This document shows positions 55,884 through 64,000 of a stretch of 64,000 nucleotides of DNA, piece after piece. The notes beneath the pieces were generated by a model. It was not told where the DNA came from. It saw only the letters and a list, made by a program, of their open reading frames with translations, and searched no databases. How positions within the stretch are numbered: position 1 is the stretch's first letter; each line of letters starts with the position of its first letter. The position numbers were made by a program, and so were the translations under genes. Origin of the DNA: Macrothele yani (taxonomy: Eukaryota > Arthropoda > Arachnida > Araneae > Macrothelidae); NCBI GenBank assembly GCA_039090855.1, contig CM077005.1:17275921-17339920 (forward strand), read 5' to 3'.

Positions 55884-57847
55884 GGTAAGAATCACTCTGA
55901 AAGTCTATTAATTTGAGCTGAAATTCTTCAGGAGCATTGTCAGCATTATAATAAAATGGAGACTTCAACATATTGAAAATATTTTCTATGTCTTTTAAAC
56001 TTCCATACCGCCTGTTCAAACCTCTTTTAACATAGCTATCTTCGTAGAAAATTCACCAAAGTTGATTTTTTCTACTTCAGCTGAAGCTTTTAAAGCGGTA
56101 AAGTGAACAAGATTTCCTGCATTGAGCTGAGCTTTCCAAAGCTGAAGTTTCCTCTGAAATGCATTAACATTATCAATAATATCAGTGACTAGCTTATTTT
56201 GGCCTTGTAGTTTGATATTCAAATCATTTTTAGTGTCCAGTTATATCTGTGCTGAATGCCAGATCATGAAACTATTTTGGATCATCGAAAAGAGAGAAGT
56301 CTTCATCGTTACTTTCAAGGAACATCTTTATTTCATCTCTTAAATCCCAAAAGCGTTTTGACTCTTGTTCACAGCTAAGCCACCTTACACGAGCACGATA
56401 CAAAATATCACTATGCTCACATCCATAATCTTTGAGAAAAGCAGTAAACTGTCAGTGATTTAAGCTTCTGGAGCGAATGTAGTTTATGATTTATGCCACA
56501 GGTTTCAACACATTTTCAACTTTTAAAACACAGCCACACAATGCACCTTCATATATAATGCAATGAACAGGTACAGATGGAGTAAGTGAACCTTCATAGA
56601 TCAAAAAAAATTTTTATCTTTCCAACAACGCCATTTTTTGAACTAGCTACTGCACGCACCCCATCTGTAACTGGGCATGCCAGTTTAGCCCAAGACAATT
56701 TTTTCTCCTCAAACATTGTTTTCATTTTGTCAGAAATGTCATCAGCTTTGGTAGTATCATGCATTGCTATTAGTTGAAGTAGTTCTTCAGTTACTTTAAG
56801 ATTTTCATCTACTTCGCAAATAAAAACAGCCAACTAAGCAACATCTGTTATGTTAGTATACCTTCGTCAATTGCAAGGGAAAATTAAAGGAACTCTGATA
56901 TGTTCTGAGTTAATTGATCGTTTATATCTGAAGTTAGTTCATCGATTCTACTAGCAACCGTGATTGGCGAAAGACTTCTTTAAATTGATTCACCTCATCA
57001 GGGCAAACACAATCTGCTGCTTTAACTAAACACTCTTTTATAAAACAACCATCTGTAAATTAGAATTTTCTGCCATCATTTTTGATAAGATATAGATTAC
57101 CTTCACATTACCTGTTTTCTATTTAACAATTCTCTGAAATGCATTTTGTTGTGAAATTAAATCAGTTTTCAGTTTCTTCATTTTGTCCTCTCGAAGATGT
57201 CCTTGGAGTGAATCATACTTCCCATGCAAAGTTTGAAAATGAAGTTGTAAGTTGTACTATTTTGGAATCGCTAAAACACTTGCTTACAAATAAGGCCCAA
57301 TACACACTTTTATAACTTTCACAACAAAAGTACTGTAACTCCCACTTCTTGTTAAATATATGTTCATCTTGAATGGATTGTTTCCTACTGTAACTTGGTT
57401 TAGGAAGAGTCATGGAAAAAATAAAATCACACAAATCAACTTCGGTAGAGAAACAGCGTGCAATGCGGGAGGGAGCTTTTCAAAGTCATCAGTGCTGCCA
57501 TCGCTTGATTTCAATTCTGCGCAAATAATATTCCCTTTTCATGCAACGTCCCTTCGGTACGACGACACTACGGCCAGCGCTCTTGGATTCATAGAGAGTA
57601 TGTCGAGGAAAGACACCTGTAGCATTTTCGTATTCCTTTCGACGTAACAATATGCATGCTTAATACAGTGATATTCTTCGTAAATAAACTTTTTACTTAT
57701 AAAGAGGATGGCCTTGCTAAGCATTACTATGTTTACATTATATTTAATATATTATACTATACTTGAAAGAGTGATTTATTTTTATTTTGTAATCACTCAC
57801 ACGGGTCGAAAAACAGTTGATGCCGGGCTGCAAGTTTGAGACCACTG
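55303..57847 (-). mobile_element. hAT element with perfect 8 bp target duplication
   Basis: The left end CAGTGGTCTCAAACTCAGAC and the right end reversed, CAGTGGTCTCAAACTTGCAG, are inverted. CTATAGAC stands on both sides (55295-55302 and 57848-57855) without mismatch. The element is 2545 bp with a transposase relic on the minus strand. A T run at about 55856-55883 interrupts the coding part. Confidence 0.93.
55551..57434 (-). pseudogene. hAT transposase pseudogene
   Basis: Minus strand, in order: RKQSIQDEHIFNKKWELQYF near 57390 (N-terminal zinc-finger region), VFICEVDENLKVTEELLQLI near 56825, LSWAKLACPVTDGVRAVASS near 56700 (contains the catalytic-type TDG block), IKLQGQNKLVTDIIDNVNAF with QRKLQLWKAQL near 56220, and GTAYSCEQLFSRMNQVKCLE with SRLNDSHLCSLLKV near 55760, the conserved C-terminal dimer region. 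The arrangement resembles the hAT group related to GTF2IRD2 and ZBED-like domesticated genes. Stops and shifts are spread throughout. Confidence 0.87.
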
Positions 57848-57855
57848 CTATAGAC

Positions 57856-58798
57856 CAACCATAACTCCTACAGAAAAAAATTATGGAAGCTCTGTAGCCT
57901 CAGGTAAAAAAAAAAATTTGATATGGAGTACCACAGCTTTTGAATAATGCTTGAGATCATGCCAAATCAGCGGCCATTAAAAAGTGTTAAGATTTTCCAT
58001 GGTAGTTGAAGATGCAATCTTTTCCCCTGAGAGCATACAAAATGATTTGCAACAAAAACTTGCATGAAAAGGCTAAACCAAAATTACTTCTATAATTTTA
58101 TTGAAGATGATACCCTTGTTTTGACTGAGAAACAGGCAACAGCTGATGAAACTGCCATTTATTATCATTTTTAAAATTTTGATTGTTATTCTGGCTAACA
58201 ACTAGCATCCATGTCAAGTACAACAATTCTAAGACATCGCAAAAGAGGACCAATAGCTCCAACATTTCATCATTTACCATGTCCTTTACTATTTTTGATA
58301 ATGGCTTAACTACGATGAACTTTAAAGACAATTTGTGCAATTCTCTGTGTAATTCTCACCAAACATTTATTTCAGGCATACTTTCTAACACCAGCAATTT
58401 TTTCAAGCTTCCTATACTTAGTGGCACACAATTCCTCTATAGTTTATAACAAAATGCAGAGCATGTTCAAACAGAGTACTTACTACCTACTGTGGCTATC
58501 ATGCAGGTGGACAGAAACATGAATTTGTAGAAAAGCAGTTGGGACCACTCATCATGCAAATTGACTCCCCACTTAACCTTACTAAATCCTCAGCACTTTT
58601 CCCTTCAATGCACACTACATCATCACTTCCCCTTAAATAACAACATGTCATTCAGTAACAGCAACTGTGCTGTAAAGAAACTCGGGTTGTTCTTGATGAA
58701 TATGTGTCAGTTGAAGGTGAAAGATAATGGTGAAATTTTGCCAAATGCAACTAGCCAAGAAAGAACTACTGACCGACGAAAGGTAACTAGCTATTTTA
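57856..58798. other. No recognised gene
   Basis: AT-rich. Overlapping frames at 58098-58340 and 58183-58449 on opposite strands show no motif. Confidence 0.4.
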
Positions 58799-60351
58799 CA
58801 CTGGTGTGCAAAAATTAAGGACGAAGAGGAGAAATTAGCATAACAGCGGAACGAGCAGGCAGAACGGACCGAAAGACCACTCAGGAGATAGACTAGGGTC
58901 CGGTACGGTAGGGCATGCACATACATGTTGCATGACGAGGGGGAGGGGAGGGCAGGAAGGGTATAAAGCACACGGACGGTGTACGCTCAGCAATTCGGTG
59001 AAAGCTATTGCACGGTGTACATCGGTTTGAACGACGTCGAGTTGCTGCCACCGTGTGATATGGCCAACAGGCAATCCAGTAGACGACATCTGGATGACTT
59101 TACCCGAGGTCGCGTCATTGGGAAGTTGGAAGAAGGTCGAAGTGTGACTAGTGTGGCCGAGGAGTTCGGGATCGCTTACGGCATCGTCTCACGAGCTTGG
59201 AGAGCATTTCAAACGACGGGAACAGCTGTCCGAGAGTTTAGCAGTGGTCGTCCACGAGCAACCACTGCGGCAGACGACCAGTATATTGTCCTACAGGTGA
59301 GAAGAGACAGACGGAACACAGCGGGAGAAATCACAAGGCACATGCAACAGACAACTGGACATCCGTTATCGCGTTTTACCGTGGCCAGGAAGCTGCACAA
59401 AGGTGGCCTATTTGCACGACGGCCAGTAGGGGTGTGTGCCATTAACGCCTGCTCATCGGAGACGGCGGTTTCTGTGGTGCCAGGAACACAAGAATTGGAC
59501 ACATCAGCAATGGGGTTGAGTTCTCTTTACGGATGAGAGCCGGTTTAGTCTGACGAGCGATTCTGGACGTATACACATCTGGAGAGAGCAGGGAACACGC
59601 AATCACACGTTCAACATCTTCAAAACGGACCGGTTTGGAGGTGGCAGAGTTCTCGTTTGGGGCAGTATCATGCTTGGTAGCCATACTAACCTCCACATCT
59701 TTCAAGGAGGTTCAGTCACTGGTGTCCGCTATTGTATCGAGGTGCTCTTGCCTCATGTGCGTCTGTTTAGAGGTGCTGTGGGTCCTTAGTTCCTCTTCAT
59801 GGACGACAACGCTACACCTCATCGTACGGTGGCTGTCGCAGAGCTGTTGGAGAGTGAAGATATTCAACGCATGAATTGGCCTGCAAGGTCTCCGGACCTA
59901 AATCCAATTGAACACATGTGGGACCTTCTCGGGAGACGCTTGGCAGCACGTCACCAGCCGCCAGCAACGATTCCGCAGCTGCGATTGGTGCTACAAGAGG
60001 AATGGGCCGCGATGCCACAACAGCTCCTTGACAACCTCGTCCTCAGCATAGACAGACATTGTAAATCTTGCAACGCAGTCAGGGGTGATCATTACCCTAC
60101 TAAAAACTGGATGTTTCTTGGCAGCGGCCTGTCACATGGACGTTTCTGTCTTCTGTCCAGTTGTGCTCGAAGCTACCTTTTCAATAAAGTGCCTTTGTAT
60201 CCTTTGGATTCCTTGTTTGGACGGTTTTGCTCACTTGTCCCATATTCTTACATCTTGGGGATCTTATGGTATGATTTGAGTTGATGTGGGGCACTTCTGC
60301 ACGACGTTACATTCAAAAAACCGTCTCGTCCTTAATTTTTGCACGCCAGTG
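58799..60351 (+). mobile_element. Tc1 element, 1553 bp
   Basis: The left end CACTGGTGTGCAAAAATTAA and right end reversed, CACTGGCGTGCAAAAATTAA, continue as ggacga: 26 bases with one mismatch. TA flanks at 58797-58798 and 60352-60353. The near-perfect ends and the readable gene make this one of the youngest elements here. Its GC content is clearly higher than its surroundings. Confidence 0.93.
59060..60103 (+). pseudogene. Tc1 transposase, few lesions (DD34E)
   Basis: ATG at 59060 opens MANRQSSRRHLDDFTRGRVI, a helix-turn-helix (GKLEEGRSVTSVAEEFGIAY), then FSSGRPRATTAADDQYIVLQ, a second helix-turn-helix ending FTVARKLHKGGLFARRP. A one-base shift near 59430 moves to CVPLTPAHRRRRFLWCQEHK. A stop at about 59517 precedes VLFTDESRFSLTSDSG (first Asp). 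GGGRVLVWGSIMLG follows, then another break near 59785, FMDDNATPHRTVAVAELLES (second Asp) and WPARSPDLNPIEHMWDLLGR (Glu, 34 residues on). The C-terminus LRLVLQEEWAAMPQQLLDNL runs on. Three lesions only; catalytic residues all present. Confidence 0.9.
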
Positions 60352-60353
60352 TA

Positions 60354-61039
60354 TTTTCACTTTTAAGCGTGAATTAGTATTTGGTTTGTACTTTATTGTT
60401 TTGTATTACTTGCTCTCAGTTGGATGCCCAATGAATAATTATATTGCTGTGAGGTCCAGACATTGTGATTTTTAACGGCCTTGTTTAAAAAACATGAGGA
60501 ACAGAATGATTGCGAGATTTTATGATTTCTCGTCACAATTAATTATTATAAGCCACATAGTGATGCTCAGGTAGTTAGATCATAACCATTTGAACTGATG
60601 TTAATAAGAATGGTTTATTGCACCACATTCTCTACAGAAAGAAAAAAAGTAAAACTTTGGTGTAGCATATTCAGATAATTACAAAAATCCTTACAATAAA
60701 AAAATCTTCCCTCTTACAGCAAATTCACCAGTTTCTATGAAAATTACAAGTCAGCCATTTTTTTTTAATTGGTGAATGATAATGATAAGAAAAAAGTAGC
60801 CACAATTTTTTTAGAAGGTGAATGAACTCAATTTTGAGAATGTTTATTAATGGACTTCATTTTTGTTTTTTGGAAAACTTTATGGATTTCCTATATTATA
60901 ATGCCTCCCAAAGATTTTTCTTGTAGGTGTTACAAAAGGGCTTCATTCTCCACTGACACCTGTTCTCAATATCAAGATGTTTCTAGAAACTGTGCAACAC
61001 TGTTCTATCTTATCACTACCCTCTAAATTCACGACTTCC
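60354..61039. other. No recognised gene
   Basis: AT-rich sequence without motif or repeat partner. Confidence 0.45.
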
Positions 61040-61500
61040 AAATGTTATCGTAGGCACAAATGTGCCATATTTTCACTGTTTATATCTCCTTGAGAAAACT
61101 TGAAAATTGCATTTCCCTGAAGCGGAAATTGAACCTGCATCTCCCGATTTCCGTTCGAGCATGCTATCCGTTACACCAACCCAGGACAAGGAAGTTCCAC
61201 TGTTCCGTGCTTCATCATAGCGTCACAACGACCTTTTCTCACATCTTGGGTCGGATGTAGATCACAAGTTCCAGTGCTTCAGAGAACATCATACAAGTGG
61301 GAAACAAATTTTCCTGAAAAAATAGTTCTTCGCAAATACATGGAAGGCAATACAAATGTAATCGTTGGCACAAATGTGCCGTACTTTCACTGTTTCCGTG
61401 TAGCAACTCCTTCAGAAAACTTGAAAACTGCATTGCCCTGAAGCAAGAATCAAACCTGCATCATATTATCTGTTACACCCCCAGGACAAGGCTCTCATGG
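61040..61500 (-). mobile_element. Two tandem tRNA-SINE copies
   Basis: Two units about 317 bases apart share gcacaaatgtgcc, ttttcactgttt and gaaaacttgaaaa, then a tRNA-like part read on the minus strand. Unit 1 (61114-61188) reads gtcctgggttggtgtaacgg and ends gcaggttcaatttccgcttc. Unit 2 (61435-61488) has lost the middle of the tRNA part. The gaaaacttgaaaa body and tRNA part match the SINE at 9808-10178, so this is the same family, older here. Confidence 0.75.
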
Positions 61501-61569
61501 ACATGAGGGAAAATGATGTTCTCTTATGGGCAAACGGCTATCACAACGAGTAATGCTAATGATCAGGTT

Positions 61570-62130
61570 CAGGGCCTGAAAAATACCATGCCCGAGATAT
61601 CCGGGGCATGTAAATTATTGGCCTGGGCAGGTAAATAAAAAAATCTAGTTGCCAGATCCGGCAACTAGATTTAATAATAAAACAAATTGGAATAGAATTT
61701 CCTACTACGAGGAAAAGAACAGTCGTCGCATGTCATGTTGAATTTCACTGCTAATCACTGGAAGTTGTATTACTGTTATAGAGTGCCAAGGACAGAAGAA
61801 TATTACTTTTTAAATTATATTATGCTCTAGGTCCAGAAATTGGTACCATACGTAGTTTTGCTCTAAATGTGGTTTATAGCAAGCGACAGCATGCATGCCT
61901 CTGATGGAACTAGCCTCCGGTGTTTAAAGAAAATTTCAATGAAAGAAACATGGCAGAATCACTAAATTTCTCAATTTATACCAATTTTATCATCATACCA
62001 ATTCATACCAATTTTAGCATCATCATTTTAGAACTTGAGATATACAGTTCTGAGCATCAAACATTTTGAATACAAACCTACATATTTTTTAACTTAAAAA
62101 AATGAGGGTTCTGATTTGTTATATTGAAAG
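61570..62130. mobile_element. hAT-like MITE family, second copy, truncated
   Basis: It starts CAGGGCCTGAAAAATACCAT and follows the element at 54366 through gcatgtaaattattggcctg, cgcatgtcatgtt, aggacagaagaatat and aaaatgagggttctgattt. The right terminal repeat is not found, so this copy is cut after about 560 bases. A short stem, ctagttgcc and ggcaactag, near 61646-61670 is peculiar to it. Confidence 0.75.
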
Positions 62131-62216
62131 ATAAATGTTAAGAGCTGGAGGGGGAGGGCTCCCATTCCTCAACGAGGAATCTACATAGCCCGTGGAGGGT
62201 TCTGGGAGGGGGCTGA

Positions 62217-62600
62217 TTAGCTGCAGCTTGTCTTCCTAAAGCATTTCAGGCATGTTCTTATAAGGTTCAGATCTGGAGACCTGGCTGACCAAGCCATCTT
62301 TCTAATATCCTCACTACCAAGGAAATCCACAAGCTGAGGCTTATGCAAGTGAGCATTATCACTCATACAAACTGAGCAGAAATAGCTCTCTAGAAAAGCC
62401 TGATACATAGCTTGAAGATCTCATCCTTGTAGCACTGGCAAGTGAAGCTACTGCCTTCCAACACATAGTGTAGGACATAGCCATTCAGCATTATACCAAC
62501 CAGACTACCAAACCACTCATATCTAGTAAACCACTGCCACCAAAAGTGTCTCACTCCCTGATTGTTTCTGGTTCCTTCCAGATGATGCTGAAAATCAGTT
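62217..62600 (-). pseudogene. Tc1 transposase C-terminal relic
   Basis: The minus strand reads SDNAHLHKPQLVDFLGSEDI with RKMAWSARSPDLNLI (62280-62360), the stretch from second catalytic Asp to where the Glu should be; the Glu codon region is altered (LNLIRTC for LNPIEHV). Upstream, VGIMLNGYVLHYVLEGSSFT near 62480 fits the preceding part. Very decayed. Confidence 0.7.
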
Positions 62601-62699
62601 TGTTAACTAACTACACTCATCAGTATAAAGAACAGTGGCCCGCTGGTACTGGCTCCAGGAACAATGTTGCCTGCTAGTTCAAATGAGCTCTTTTGTGAG

Positions 62700-63680
62700 A
62701 TGAAAGTGAGAGAGACACAAACCATGTGTCTTCTTACATAAAGGTCACTGTCATTAAGTCATCACATATGCTTTGACATAGTTGTCCCTGTGAATATGAA
62801 TATGGGTCATTCATTCCATATCAAGTAATCCAAGGTTTTTTTACCTCAATTTTTTTATTTCTTTCAAATTTAGCTCATCTATTGTACCTTTAAAGGTAAT
62901 TAAAAATCCAAATTTTTAGATTTTTATCTCCTTTAGTTTTTAGTTATTAGGACTTTAAAATTAGGAAAAAAACCCCACATTTTTTTGTTGATGCTTGAAC
63001 ACAAAATTGACTAACTCATCCCAAAACAGAGCTAGAAAGATCTGGTAAAAAACATTTTGCAGCATTTTTCATGGGCTTTCATATGATATACATCATGAAT
63101 AATTTTATGAACGTTTTAATTTCAAGGTCATTCAAAAAGTTTTGAAATTTAAATTTCTCTTAAACTTATGATTAAAATTTTTTAAAACAGTCTTTCATAT
63201 TTTGTCTTTATTTGTGCCAAATTTCAAGTTGGGATCTCAATGGGATCATTTTATTTTTATTTTTTCAAACATATTTTGTCCCATTGAAAAATTAATGTTT
63301 TCAAAATTGGGCAATAATTAAATTTAAGACCATGTCCTATCTAGTTTATATTACGCACACAATGGAAAAAGTTTGTGTATATATGAAATATATACCTATT
63401 TCAGTTAAAGAAAAGATTGACAGTACTGTATTATGAACATAATGTGGAATAAAAACAGGCAACACAGCTACATATTTTGAATGTTATTTCGAAAATATTT
63501 ACCTTTATCATAGGATACAAAGGAGTCAGTAGTAAAACAATAGTTCAATTTCTTATCACACTTGTTTATAGCCACTAATAGAACAGTGTTTTATTATCGC
63601 ATAACAGTTAAATTTAAATGTGCTTAATTCAAACTAATGTCCAAATCATTTCAGACCTCATATTTTGTTCATAGTTGCTG
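62700..63680. other. No recognised gene
   Basis: AT-rich. It may hold the 3' flank of the fragment at 63686-63955 (minus strand). No repeat partner found. Confidence 0.4.
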
Positions 63681-63685
63681 TTGCT

Positions 63686-63955
63686 TCACTCATTTCTTTC
63701 TGTGATAGAAAATATGTGTGGCATGTTGGAGTTATAGAATCCCCACAAGTCAGAATTCGGTCTCTTGAGACCCGATGGGTGCAAGAAATTAAGTGTCACT
63801 TTTTTATTTTTAACATCTGTTAAAATCACTTCAGCCAACCACCCCTTCTGGTCATATTCACATGCCATGTACTCTTTCAGGTCAATTAGAGTTAGGATAA
63901 TTGTACTTCCTTCAAAGACATTGTGTTTCTGAAAGTCATTACTGTATGAGAACAC
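63686..63955 (-). pseudogene. Small domain fragment, unknown protein
   Basis: The frame reads STIILTLIDLKEYMACEYDQ, KGWLAEVILTDVKNKKVTLN, FLHPSGLKRPNSDLW and ends FSITERNE with a stop. The pattern aCeYD-W-a-V then v-FLHPSG resembles a small module I recall from orphan and transposon-linked animal proteins, with a trailing WP..D..CW part that is decayed here. A stop lies just upstream and there is no ATG, so it is an exon piece or a relic. Function unknown. Confidence 0.4.
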
Positions 63956-64000
63956 TTTTGTACTAATTTAACATTGGCTTAATGGAATAAAGCTGTGGTA

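Overview
The window is nuclear DNA of an animal, most likely an invertebrate and plausibly an arthropod. This rests on the repeat content: many Tc1/mariner transposases of types common in arthropods, Penelope-like elements, hAT elements and tRNA-derived SINEs in AT-rich sequence, plus eukaryotic splice sites, poly(A) signals and C2H2 zinc fingers. No ribosomal RNA gene, CRISPR array or bacterial operon structure is visible. The species cannot be fixed from the sequence alone.

Only two pieces look like host gene sequence, both on the minus strand. One is a small four-finger C2H2 zinc-finger coding exon at 48789-49515, with a splice acceptor, an upstream mini-ORF and a poly(A) signal, but with a +1 frame break inside it. 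The other is an unidentified terminal coding exon at 51317-51601 with an acceptor and a stop. A short domain-like ORF at 63686-63955 may be a third fragment.

Nearly everything else is repeat. Layout: 0.4-4.7 kb, three Tc1 transposase relics, one with a triplicated DNA-binding segment. 5.9-9.1 kb, a stacked locus: a Tc1 relic abuts a Penelope-like element that is itself split by a second Tc1. 9.1-12.7 kb, SINEs (one head-to-head inverted pair), a duplication and a minisatellite. 13.3-15.5 kb, a long palindrome and a hAT-like non-autonomous element. 17.1-20.9 kb, a long inverted-repeat element split by a mariner-like element, then a minus-strand Tc1. 21.3-25.1 kb, a duplication and a 3.2 kb hAT-like element carrying five ~311 bp tandem units. 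25.6-30.7 kb, a foldback element, a LINE remnant, a second Penelope-like element and a satellite with three-monomer higher-order structure. 31.2-39.4 kb, small repeats, paired MITEs and a mariner inserted in a ~155 bp tandem array. 41.1-47.9 kb, a mariner split by a Tc1, another mariner relic and a foldback. 50.7-58 kb, a Penelope-end palindrome, a Tc1, a hAT MITE and a degraded autonomous hAT with a perfect 8 bp target duplication. 58.8-62.6 kb, a Tc1, tandem SINEs and further relics.

No transposase gene here is fully intact; every one has a frameshift, stop, truncation or lost catalytic residue. The most notable points are the Penelope-type terminal repeats with a hammerhead-ribozyme-like core in four places, the unusual density of long inverted repeats able to form hairpin RNA, the higher-order satellite with CTCF-like sites, and the frame break in the zinc-finger gene.
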